64,000 nt of DNA from Micromonospora_G sp044458865 (GTDB lineage Bacteria; Actinomycetota; Actinomycetes; Mycobacteriales; Micromonosporaceae), in NCBI RefSeq assembly GCF_044458865.1, contig NZ_JBITIH010000010.1, forward strand, positions 124,001-188,000, given 5' to 3'. The notes below the pieces were generated by a model. That model saw only the letters and a program-made list of their open reading frames with translations, was not told where the DNA came from and did no database searches. Positions within the stretch are counted from its first letter, which is position 1. The number at the start of each line of letters is the position of its first letter. The position numbers and the translations under genes are program-made. Shown one piece after another: positions 56,903 to 64,000 of the stretch.

Positions 56903-57913
56903 TCAGGTGACGTCGCGGCTGCGCATCGCCCAGATCGCGGCGGCGAGCACGACTGCCGTACCGACGCCGAAGACCAGTCCGGAGTCCTGCCAGGTGAGGA
57001 CGAGTTCCCCCGGGGCACACTGCCCCTGCTGAAAGTTGCAGGCGTTGTAGTCGAAGAGCTTCCACTCCTTCGAGAACCAGGCCAGCGCGTAGGTCGAGAG
57101 GACGTACCGGTCACCGAACGGGGTGCCGATGATCGCCATCACGGTCCGGATGCCGATCTCGCTGACCACGGTGACACCGACCGCGACGCCGAGCGCCATC
57201 GCGGTGTGCCGGCCCAGCGAGGCCAGCCCGAAGGCGATCGCGGCGACAGCCAGCACCAGGCCGACCGCGCGGAGTCCGGAGAGCGCGAACGACTGCCAGA
57301 CCCCCGAGGTCAGCTTGCCGGTCACCCCGTCGAAGCGGCCGATCAGCCAGAACGCGGCCGTCCACAGAGCGCCGAGCACCAGGCTGAGGCCGAGGACCGT
57401 GCTGAGCAGCGCGCCCAGCTTGGTGAAGAGCACGGTGAGCCGTTTCGGGCGCCAGAGCAGGAGGTTCATCATCCCGCCGCTGTGCCACTCGGCGCCGACG
57501 TACGACGCGCCGACGACGAAGCCGAAGAGCGCCATGATGCCGGCGAAGATGGCGATGAAGTTGCCGAACTCGTCGCGGAAGTCGAACTGGTACGGCATGA
57601 ACCACTCGGCCTGGAAGTTGTCCCGGGTCGGGGTCCACTCCCGCCCGCAGTCCGGCGGGTACCGGTCCGTGCCCGCACCGGCCGCCTTGGCCGCCTCGCA
57701 GGCACGCACGGACTCCTCGTGGTACTTCACCTGCTGCTGGTACTCCGCCTCCGCCCTGGCCTCGGCTGCGGCGACCTGCGCCGGTCCGACCTTGTGGCTG
57801 TTCGCGGTGAAGGCGATGGCGATGCCGCCGAGCCCGAGGACGAGCAGGACGAGCATGATCCTGGTGAGCCGGCGCTTGAAGATGCGGCGCAGCTCTGTCG
57901 TGTAGAGGTTCAT
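56903..57913 (-). CDS. ABC-2 type transporter permease
   Basis: This 336-residue protein has helix 1 at about 17-38, a roughly 80-residue extracytoplasmic loop with two cysteines (KYHEESVRACEAAKAAG, YPPDCGREW), then five more helices, including YVGAEWHSGGMMNLLLWRPK typical of ABC-2 exporters. It is translationally coupled to its ATPase (ATGA overlap). The substrate is unknown. Confidence 0.88.
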   Translation of the reverse strand: MNLYTTELRRIFKRRLTRIMLVLLVLGLGGIAIAFTANSHKVGPAQVAAAEARAEAEYQQQVKYHEESVRACEAAKAAGAGTDRYPPDCGREWTPTRDNFQAEWFMPYQFDFRDEFGNFIAIFAGIMALFGFVVGASYVGAEWHSGGMMNLLLWRPKRLTVLFTKLGALLSTVLGLSLVLGALWTAAFWLIGRFDGVTGKLTSGVWQSFALSGLRAVGLVLAVAAIAFGLASLGRHTAMALGVAVGVTVVSEIGIRTVMAIIGTPFGDRYVLSTYALAWFSKEWKLFDYNACNFQQGQCAPGELVLTWQDSGLVFGVGTAVVLAAAIWAMRSRDVT

Positions 57914-58932
57914 ACTCCCCAGCTCCCCGATGTGCCGCCGGATCCGTTCGCGTCCGGGTCGGAGCCGCCGACCAGCGCGGACTCGTCGACCTGGCGGTGC
58001 TGACCGGGCACCGGTGTGGTGGCGGTCAGGTCGAGGAAGACACTCTCCAGGTCGGCGGTGACCGGGGCCAGTTCGCTCACGTACAGGCTCTGGGCGGCGA
58101 GGGTACGGCTGACCCAGGCCGGTTGCTCGACGCCGTACACCATCAGGTGGTCGTCGTTGGTGGTGATCTCGGCGCCGGCCCGGCTCAACGCCTCGGCGGC
58201 GAGCGGCAGGTCGCTGACGGCCTCCAGGCGTACCCGCAGGCCGTTGCCGGCGTGCTGGGCGAGGACCTGGGCGACCGGTCCGGCGGCGACCCGTCGGCCG
58301 AGCGAGATGATGGTGACCGAGTCGCAGATGAGTTGGACCTCGCCGAGGATGTGGCTGGAGAGGACCACGGTCATGCCGGACTCGGCGAGGTTGCGCATCA
58401 GCGCCCGCATCTCCCGGATACCGCCGGGGTCGAGTCCGTTCGCCGGCTCGTCCAGGATCAGCAGTCGCGGGTTCTTCAGCAGCGCGGAGGCGACCGCGAG
58501 TCGCTGTTTCATGCCGAGCGAGTACGACTTGACCCGGTCGCCGGCGCGGTCCCGCAGGCCGACGAGTTCGAGCACCTCGGCGACCCGCTGCTGGGGCACC
58601 CCGCCGGCACCGGCCAGCAGGGAGAGGGTGTCCCGGGCGGTGAAGTGGGGGAAGAACTGCGGGCTTTCCACGATCGCGCCGACGGCGCCGGCGACCTCGG
58701 GCAGGGCGGCCGGCACCTCGTGGCCGAGCAGCGCCATCCGGCCGCCGTTGGGCTTGATCAGGCCGAGCAGCGTACGCAGGGTGGTGGTCTTGCCCGAGCC
58801 GTTGGGGCCGAGGAAGCCGTGCACCTGCCCTCGCTCGACCAGCATGTCGAAACCGTCGAGGGCGTGTCGTACGCCCCGGCGTCTACTTCGGTAGGTCTTT
58901 CGCAGACCCTCGATCTCCAGTACGGCCGTCAA
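57910..58932 (-). CDS. ABC exporter ATPase
   Basis: This 340-residue ATPase has Walker A GPNGSGKTTTLR near residue 42, signature YSLGMKQRLAVA, Walker B ILDEPANGLDPGG and His switch in SSHILGEV. The C-terminal domain of about 110 residues is typical of drug or bacitracin-type exporters (DrrA/BcrA-like). It works with the downstream permease. Confidence 0.92.
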   Translation of the reverse strand: MTAVLEIEGLRKTYRSRRRGVRHALDGFDMLVERGQVHGFLGPNGSGKTTTLRTLLGLIKPNGGRMALLGHEVPAALPEVAGAVGAIVESPQFFPHFTARDTLSLLAGAGGVPQQRVAEVLELVGLRDRAGDRVKSYSLGMKQRLAVASALLKNPRLLILDEPANGLDPGGIREMRALMRNLAESGMTVVLSSHILGEVQLICDSVTIISLGRRVAAGPVAQVLAQHAGNGLRVRLEAVSDLPLAAEALSRAGAEITTNDDHLMVYGVEQPAWVSRTLAAQSLYVSELAPVTADLESVFLDLTATTPVPGQHRQVDESALVGGSDPDANGSGGTSGSWGV

Positions 58933-59059
58933 CGCCGACCTCCCGTGCCACGGTTAGGGCTCGCCCGACCTGCTCGGTATACCAGGCAAACCTGCTGTAA
59001 GTACCCGAAACTCATCATTTGCCCACAAACCCTGCCGCACGTCAGGCCAGCGGAGAACG

Positions 59060-59845
59060 TCAAGCGGTGATGACGTGCACCCCGGCCTGCCGGAACCCGT
59101 CGACGATCGCCGGGTCGGCCCCGGAGTCGGTCACCAGGGTCTCCACCCGTTCCACCGGGCAGATCCGGGCGAAGGCGTGACCGCCCAGTTTGGACGAGTC
59201 CGCAATGATCACCACGCGCTTGGCGCGGGCCACCATCAGATTGTTCATCGACGCCTCGCCCTCGTGGTGGGCCGCCGCGCCGAGCTGTACGTCGATCGCG
59301 TCCACCCCGAGCAACGCCACGTCCAGGGTCACCTCGCGCAGCAACGCCCCACCGAGCGGGCCGACCAGTTCGAACGACTGCGGCCGGACCACACCACCGG
59401 CCACCACCACCTTCATCCGGGAACGGACCAACAGCTCGTTGGCGATGTTCAGCGCGTTGGTGACCACGGTCAACTGCGAACCGTCGGCGCTGGTGTTGAG
59501 GTCCGGTCGGACGGCGAGCGCGCGGGCGACCTCGGTGGTCGTGGTGCCGCCGTTGAGACCGACCACCATGCCGGGAGCGACCAGCGCCGCGGCGGCGGTG
59601 CCGATCCGCTGCTTCTCGGCCGAGTGCTTCGCCGTCTTGTACCGCAGCGGCAGGTCGTACGACACCCCGTTGGCGACCGCGCCACCCCGGGTCCGGTTGA
59701 TCATCTGCTGCTGGGCGAGCTGGTCGAAGTCACGGCGGATGGTGGCCTGCGAGACGTCCAGCCGTGCGGCGGCATCCTCCACACTGACCCGGCCGCTCTC
59801 AGTCAACAGCTCAAGCAGGGCGTTCCATCTCGCGTACCGGTCCAC
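59060..59845 (-). CDS. DeoR/GlpR-family transcriptional regulator
   Basis: This 261-residue protein has an N-terminal DeoR helix-turn-helix (ARLDVSQATIRRDFDQLAQQ near residue 25) and the C-terminal phosphosugar-sensing DeoR domain (LNGGTTTTEVARAL, VTNALNIANEL). The start is GTG 59845 with GGAGGC upstream. It is divergent from the amino-sugar operon and is the likely regulator, sensing a sugar phosphate such as GlcNAc-6-P or GlcN-6-P (inference). Confidence 0.92.
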   Translation of the reverse strand: MDRYARWNALLELLTESGRVSVEDAAARLDVSQATIRRDFDQLAQQQMINRTRGGAVANGVSYDLPLRYKTAKHSAEKQRIGTAAAALVAPGMVVGLNGGTTTTEVARALAVRPDLNTSADGSQLTVVTNALNIANELLVRSRMKVVVAGGVVRPQSFELVGPLGGALLREVTLDVALLGVDAIDVQLGAAAHHEGEASMNNLMVARAKRVVIIADSSKLGGHAFARICPVERVETLVTDSGADPAIVDGFRQAGVHVITA

Positions 59846-59891
59846 CGCGAGCCTCCATGCACGTACGGTGATTGATTGCGTGCACACTAGT

Positions 59892-59985
59892 GCGCGAAAC
59901 TACCGTCGCGCAAAGAACGGCTCTGCGCAAAGCCGCATTGTAGTTGCCAGGTCGAACATGTTTCGAGCAGAATAACGCGCGAAAG
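59892..59985. promoter_or_regulatory. Likely DeoR-family operator field
   Basis: The divergent gap between the regulator and the SIS gene contains repeats of GCGC(G)AAA(G): GCGCGAAAC at 59892, GCGCAAAG at 59908-59915, GCGCAAAG at 59925-59932 and GCGCGAAAG at 59977-59985, plus an inverted TTTCGAGC near 59961. The middle two units are 17 nt apart. Repeated short half-sites are usual for DeoR/GlpR operators. Confidence 0.55.
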
Positions 59986-60038
59986 ACGCTCGGAACGAAC
60001 GGTATCGCGCAGCAATTCTCGTCAACCGAGGAGCCCTG

Positions 60039-60968
60039 ATGGCGTACGTCGACGCGGAAATCACCAGCCAACCCGACTGTTGGCTGCGGGCAGCCGCACT
60101 CGCCGACCCGTCGGCACAGGCACTGCCCCGACCCGGTGAACGAGTGGCCGTGATCGGCTGCGGCACCTCATGGTTCATCGGCATGGCCTACGCCGGCCTG
60201 CGCGAACGCGCCGGCCACGGCGAAACCGACGCGTTCCAGGCGTCCGAGTTCCCGACCGAACGACGCTACGACCGGATCATCGCGATCACCCGTTCCGGCA
60301 CCACCACCGAGGTCCTCGACCTGCTCGCCGCCGTACGGGGCCGGACCGCGACCACGGTCATCGTCGGCGACCCGGACTCACCCGCGGTCGGCCTCGCCGA
60401 CGCCGACGTACGCCTCCCCTTCGCCGACGAACGCTCGGTGGTGCAGACCCGCTTCGCCACCAGTGCCCTGGCGCTGCTCCGCGCCCACCTCGGCGAGAAC
60501 CTCACCGCGCTGGCCGCCGACGCGGAGGTCGCCGTACGGGCCCCGCTCCCGGTCGACCCGGGCATGATCGAGCAGGCCACCTTCCTCGGCCGTGGCTGGA
60601 CCATCGGACTCGCGCAGGAAGCCGCGCTGAAGTGCCGGGAGGCGGCCACCTTCTGGTCCGAGGCGTACCCGGCAATGGACTACCGGCACGGTCCGTTCGC
60701 GATCGCCGGCCCCGGGCGGATGGTCTGGGCGTTCGGCGAGATCCCGGACGGGCTGGCCGAGGAGATCGCCAGCACCGGTGCCGCCTTCGTACACAGCCGC
60801 ACCAACGGCACCCACACCGTGCTCGGCGACTGGGCCGCCGGGCGTACCCCGCTCGACCCGATGGCCGACCTGATCCTTGCCCAGCGCTTCGCGGTGGCCC
60901 TGGCCACCAGCCGTGGCCTGGACCCCGACGCGCCACGAAACCTGACCAGGTCCGTGGTGCTCGCGTGA
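60039..60968 (+). CDS. SIS-domain sugar-phosphate isomerase/deaminase-like protein
   Basis: This 309-residue protein has two SIS folds, as in the isomerase half of GlmS or AgaS/NagB-II-like enzymes. The first has VIGCGTSWFIGMAYAGL and ITRSGTTTEVLDLL; the second has LGRGWTIGLAQEAALKCREA and FWSEAYPAMDYRHGPFA. It likely converts GlcN-6-P or a related sugar phosphate downstream of NagA. There is no N-terminal glutaminase domain. AGGAGC lies before the ATG. The next gene overlaps by 4 nt. Confidence 0.85.
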   Translation: MAYVDAEITSQPDCWLRAAALADPSAQALPRPGERVAVIGCGTSWFIGMAYAGLRERAGHGETDAFQASEFPTERRYDRIIAITRSGTTTEVLDLLAAVRGRTATTVIVGDPDSPAVGLADADVRLPFADERSVVQTRFATSALALLRAHLGENLTALAADAEVAVRAPLPVDPGMIEQATFLGRGWTIGLAQEAALKCREAATFWSEAYPAMDYRHGPFAIAGPGRMVWAFGEIPDGLAEEIASTGAAFVHSRTNGTHTVLGDWAAGRTPLDPMADLILAQRFAVALATSRGLDPDAPRNLTRSVVLA

Positions 60969-61966
60969 CGGACGTTCTCCCGACGGTCCCGTCGACCGAG
61001 CCCGCCCACCCCACCGTGGTGATCGCGCTCGACGTCGGCGGGACCGGCATCAAGTCCGCCCTGGTCCGGCCGGACGGCTCCACCCACCACAGCGAACGCC
61101 ACCCGACCGGCGCCGACCGGGGACCGGCGGAGGTGGTCGAGACCATTCTCGCCGTCGCCGAGGGCCTGGCCGGTCGGGCGCGCGCCGACGGGCTCGCCCC
61201 GGTGGCGGTCGGCATCGCGGTCCCCGGGGTGGTGGACCAGGCGGCCGGGGTGGCGGTCTGGTCGGCGAACCTCGGCTTCCGTGACGTACCCCTGCGGGAC
61301 CTGGTCACCGAACGGCTCGGGCTGCCCTCGGCGCTCGGCCACGACGTACGCGTCGGCGGCATCGCGGAGGCGCGGCTCGGCGCCGGCCGGGGCGACCGGT
61401 ACGTCCTCTTCGTAGCCATCGGCACCGGCATCGCCGCCGCGCTCACCATCGACGGTACGGCCTTCGTCGGCGCCCACGGCGCGGCCGGCGAACTCGGCCA
61501 CATCGTCGTACGCCCGGACGGGCCGACGTGCGGCTGCGGCCAGATCGGCTGTCTGGAGGCGGTCGCCTCGGCCGCTGCCGTCGGACGCCGCTACACCGCA
61601 CTCGCGGGCTCCGCGAGCACCGGAGATCGGGTCAGTGCCGCCGAGGTGGTCCGCCGGGCGGCGGGCGGCGAGGAACTGGCCGGCCGGATCTGGCAGGAGA
61701 CCGTCGACGCGCTGGCGGACGGGCTGCTGATCGCCCAGGCGCTCTACGATCCCGCGGTGGTGGTGGTCGGCGGCGGTCTGGCCGAGGCCGGCGACGACCT
61801 GCTCGTGCCGCTGCGTACGGCGCTACGCGCCCGACTCACCTTCCACCGCGAACCCCGACTGGTGCCGGCCGCGCTCGGCGACGAGGCCGGCTGCCTCGGC
61901 GCCGCACTGCTCGCCCTGGACACCATCGGCGACCTCGAAACCGGTAGCGCCGACCACATCCCCTGA
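60965..61966 (+). CDS. ROK-family sugar kinase
   Basis: This 333-residue kinase has an ATP-binding phosphate loop LDVGGTGIKSALV near residue 20, the catalytic Asp in LGHDVRVGGIAEA, and a ROK zinc motif GHIVVRPDGPTCGCGQIGCL near 180-200. ROK kinases in nag clusters phosphorylate GlcNAc, glucosamine or ManNAc; GlcNAc is the likely substrate here. No DNA-binding domain is present. The GTGA overlap with the SIS gene indicates coupling. Confidence 0.88.
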   Translation: MTDVLPTVPSTEPAHPTVVIALDVGGTGIKSALVRPDGSTHHSERHPTGADRGPAEVVETILAVAEGLAGRARADGLAPVAVGIAVPGVVDQAAGVAVWSANLGFRDVPLRDLVTERLGLPSALGHDVRVGGIAEARLGAGRGDRYVLFVAIGTGIAAALTIDGTAFVGAHGAAGELGHIVVRPDGPTCGCGQIGCLEAVASAAAVGRRYTALAGSASTGDRVSAAEVVRRAAGGEELAGRIWQETVDALADGLLIAQALYDPAVVVVGGGLAEAGDDLLVPLRTALRARLTFHREPRLVPAALGDEAGCLGAALLALDTIGDLETGSADHIP

Positions 61967-61985
61967 CAGGCTGGAGAGAGCCCTC

Positions 61986-63095
61986 GTGACCGACCGCGTG
62001 ACTGGCAAGGTGGTAACCCCGACCGGGATCGTCCGGCAGGGCTGCGTGGAGATCAGCGGCGAACGGATCACCGCGGTCGCGGAGTATCCGTCGATCCGGG
62101 ACGGAAACTGGATCGTGCCCGGGTTCGTCGACATCCACAGCCACGGCGGCGGCGGGCACAGTTTCACCACCGGCGACGCCGACGCGGCGCGAGCGGCAGC
62201 ACAGTTTCACCTCTCCCACGGCAGCACCACCCTGCTGGCCAGCCTGGTCAGCTCCCCGTACGAGTTGATGCAGGACGCCACCGCCGCGTTCGCCCCGCTG
62301 GTTGAGGAGGGCGTGCTCGCCGGGGTGCACTACGAGGGTCCGTACCTGTCGGAAATCCGGTGCGGGGCGCAGAACCCGGAGTTCCTCCGCGACCCGTCCC
62401 TGGACGAGCTGGACAAGCTGATCGAGATCGGTGACGGCGCTCTGCGCATGGTCACGATCGCCCCGGAGCGTCCGGGCGCACTGGAGGCGATCCGGATGCT
62501 CGTCTCCCGTGGCATCGTCGCCGCGATCGGCCACACCGACGCCACGTACGAGCAGACGATGGCCGGGATCAAGGCCGGGGCGACCGTCGCGACCCACCTC
62601 TTCAACGGCATGCGTACGCCGCACCACCGCGAACCCGGCCCGGTCTTCGCGCTGCTCGGCGCGGCCGGGGTGGTCTGCGAACTCGTCGCCGACGGAGTGC
62701 ACCTGCACGACGGCACACTGAGTTTCGCCGCCACGGTCGGCGGCGCGGACCGGTCCGCGCTGATCACCGACGCGATGGCCGCCGCCGGGATGCCCGATGG
62801 CGAGTACGAGTTGGGCGGTCAGACGGTCACGGTCGCCGACCGGGTGGCCCGGCTGACCCGCGACGGCGCGATCGCCGGCAGCACCCTCACCATGGACGCC
62901 GCCCTGCGCCGGGCGGTCGGCGTCGGCATCGGCATGCCGGACGCCACCCGGATGGCCTCGACCACCCCGGCCCGCGCCATCGGCCTCGGCGACCACGTCG
63001 GTGCCCTCATCCCGGGCCTCCGCGCCGACCTGGTGGAACTGGACGAGAACCTCCAGGTCCTGCGCGTCATGCGCGCCGGCACCTGGCTCTCCTGA
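61986..63095 (+). CDS. nagA: N-acetylglucosamine-6-phosphate deacetylase
   Basis: This 369-residue amidohydrolase has VDIHSHGGGGHSF (His-x-His), VHYEGPYLS (metal Glu), IGHTDATYEQ, THLFNGM and the catalytic Asp in ALITDAMAAAGM. It removes the acetyl group of GlcNAc-6-P, the committed step of chitin-sugar and peptidoglycan-sugar use. It is the last gene of the SIS-ROK-nagA operon. The GTG start follows GAGAGAG. Confidence 0.95.
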   Translation: MTDRVTGKVVTPTGIVRQGCVEISGERITAVAEYPSIRDGNWIVPGFVDIHSHGGGGHSFTTGDADAARAAAQFHLSHGSTTLLASLVSSPYELMQDATAAFAPLVEEGVLAGVHYEGPYLSEIRCGAQNPEFLRDPSLDELDKLIEIGDGALRMVTIAPERPGALEAIRMLVSRGIVAAIGHTDATYEQTMAGIKAGATVATHLFNGMRTPHHREPGPVFALLGAAGVVCELVADGVHLHDGTLSFAATVGGADRSALITDAMAAAGMPDGEYELGGQTVTVADRVARLTRDGAIAGSTLTMDAALRRAVGVGIGMPDATRMASTTPARAIGLGDHVGALIPGLRADLVELDENLQVLRVMRAGTWLS

Positions 63096-63114
63096 CCGTC
63101 TCGCGGGTTCCGTC

Positions 63115-63149
63115 GCGCTCCCGCCTCCGTTCAGCCGTGGCGGGAGCGC
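63115..63149. terminator. Bidirectional hairpin between nagA and the APC permease
   Basis: GCGCTCCCGCC (63115-63125) pairs perfectly with GGCGGGAGCGC (63139-63149). The loop contains the stop codon of the minus-strand permease gene, so the stem spans its last codons. Confidence 0.82.
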
Positions 63150-64000
63150 AGGAGGGTGCGGGTGAGGGCGCCTACGGCGAGGACGGTTAGGCCGGCGAGG
63201 ACGCTGGTCGGGGGCAGGGTCGCGGCGAGGGTGAGACAGCCGACCAGGCCGAGCAGGGCGATCAGGCGTACGGGCAGCCGCCGGGCGGGATCGGGGCCGA
63301 GGGTGAGCGCCGCCGCATTGGTGATCGCGTAGTAGACCAGCACGGTGCAGCTGGAGAAGCCGATCGCGGTGGTCAGGTCCCCGAGGCTGATCAGGATGAT
63401 CACCAGCCCTGCCACCAGCAACTCCGCCCGGTGTGGCACCCGTCGACGCGGGTGTACGGCGGCGAGCGCACCGGGCAGGTCACGGCGCCGGGCCATGGCC
63501 AGTGCCGTACGGCCGATTCCGGCGACCAGGGCCAGCAGTACGCCGGTGACGGCGACCGCCGCGCCGACGCGTACCAGCCAGGCGAGGCCGGGTAGTCCGG
63601 CGGCGGTGACCACGTCAGCCAGGGGCGCGGACGAGTCGGCGAGCCGGTCGGCGCCGAGCACGGAGAGGCTGACCGTGGCGAGCGCGAGGTAGACCAACAG
63701 GACCAGTCCAAGCGCCAGCGGCACCGCGCGCGGGATGGTGCGCTCCGGTTCGCGTACCTCCTCGCCGAGAGTGGCGATCCGGGCGTAGCCGGCGAAGGCG
63801 AAGAAGAGCAGGCCGGCGGCGCCGAGTACGCCGTACCCGCTGATGCCGGCGCTGTCGACGAGCCGGGACGGGTCGGCGGACCCGGTGACCAGCCCGACGA
63901 CGGTGACCGCCGCGAGCACGGCCAGGGTTGCCGCGACCAGCCAGCGGGTGGCGCGGGCGGTCTTGCTGATACCGCCGAGGTTGACCGCGGTCACCGCGAC
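63131..64000 (-). CDS. APC-family amino acid/polyamine permease, 5' end outside window
   Basis: The 289 C-terminal residues of an amino acid permease-like transporter are present, with about eight helices. They include GLLFFAFAGYARIATLGEEV and REPERTIPRAVPLAL, the conserved APC segment after helix 6. The rest continues beyond position 64000. The substrate is unknown. It converges with nagA. Confidence 0.88.
   Translation of the reverse strand, partial: VAVTAVNLGGISKTARATRWLVAATLAVLAAVTVVGLVTGSADPSRLVDSAGISGYGVLGAAGLLFFAFAGYARIATLGEEVREPERTIPRAVPLALGLVLLVYLALATVSLSVLGADRLADSSAPLADVVTAAGLPGLAWLVRVGAAVAVTGVLLALVAGIGRTALAMARRRDLPGALAAVHPRRRVPHRAELLVAGLVIILISLGDLTTAIGFSSCTVLVYYAITNAAALTLGPDPARRLPVRLIALLGLVGCLTLAATLPPTSVLAGLTVLAVGALTRTLLRSRHG

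Overview
The window is one contiguous, very GC-rich bacterial chromosome segment with the gene repertoire of a filamentous actinobacterium. It carries mycothiol synthase (mshD), a GlnR-type regulator end, a Cvn conservon, DUF3263 and DUF402 proteins, an ECF41 sigma factor, SAM-I and SAM-IV riboswitches, CIRCE elements in front of groEL, and PHO boxes of the Streptomyces type. The glnR - mshD - pstSCAB - pit/phoU order resembles the Streptomyces arrangement. Together with the general gene content and a dispersed GGGCCC palindrome family, I infer a member of the Micromonosporaceae. This is an inference; no 16S or other species marker is present. I found no tRNA, rRNA, CRISPR array, insertion sequence or prophage.

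Layout. 1-2.6 kb: end of glnR, a NodB-type polysaccharide deacetylase, and mshD. 2.7-12 kb: a phosphate block with a PHO box, pstSCAB and a strong terminator, then a Nudix hydrolase, a Gfo/Idh/MocA oxidoreductase, a Pit transporter with its PhoU-like partner behind a second PHO box, and a PPK2 polyphosphate kinase. 12-19.4 kb: ECF41 sigma factor, DUF402 protein, DinG/XPD-type helicase, AI-2E family membrane protein, orphan GroES-like protein and PrsW-type protease. 19.4-24.6 kb: a SAM-IV riboswitch controlling a cysteine-desulfurase-like enzyme, a FUSC-type membrane protein, an HD-like protein, a DUF4031 protein and a GlcD-like FAD oxidase. 24.6-34.4 kb: glpD, a membrane-embedded subtilase, two GNAT proteins, groEL with two CIRCE operators, and a cold shock protein. 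34.4-40 kb: paaN, a tandem GNAT protein, thrC under a SAM-I riboswitch, and a HigBA-like toxin-antitoxin pair. 40-43.7 kb: an ABC transporter whose ATPase is fused to an extracytoplasmic X-Pro peptidase-like hydrolase. 44-53 kb: a seven-gene, tightly packed operon with a membrane sensor, conservon cvnABCD, a proline-rich protein and a CDC48-like double AAA+ ATPase. 53-59 kb: acyltransferase, GNAT, PP2C-like phosphatase, small membrane protein, DUF3263 protein and a second ABC exporter. 59-63 kb: an amino-sugar catabolic operon (SIS protein, ROK kinase, nagA) divergent from a DeoR-family regulator. 63.1-64 kb: the 3' part of an APC-family permease.

Regulation is unusually readable here: two phosphate boxes, two different SAM riboswitch classes on branch points of sulfur and aspartate-family metabolism, two heat-shock operators, a toxin-antitoxin operator and a likely DeoR operator field. 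Most genes look like conserved chromosomal housekeeping or regulatory genes. The less ordinary items are the peptidase-ABC fusion, the membrane-anchored subtilase, the Cvn operon extended at both ends, and a family of four palindromic elements at gene borders.
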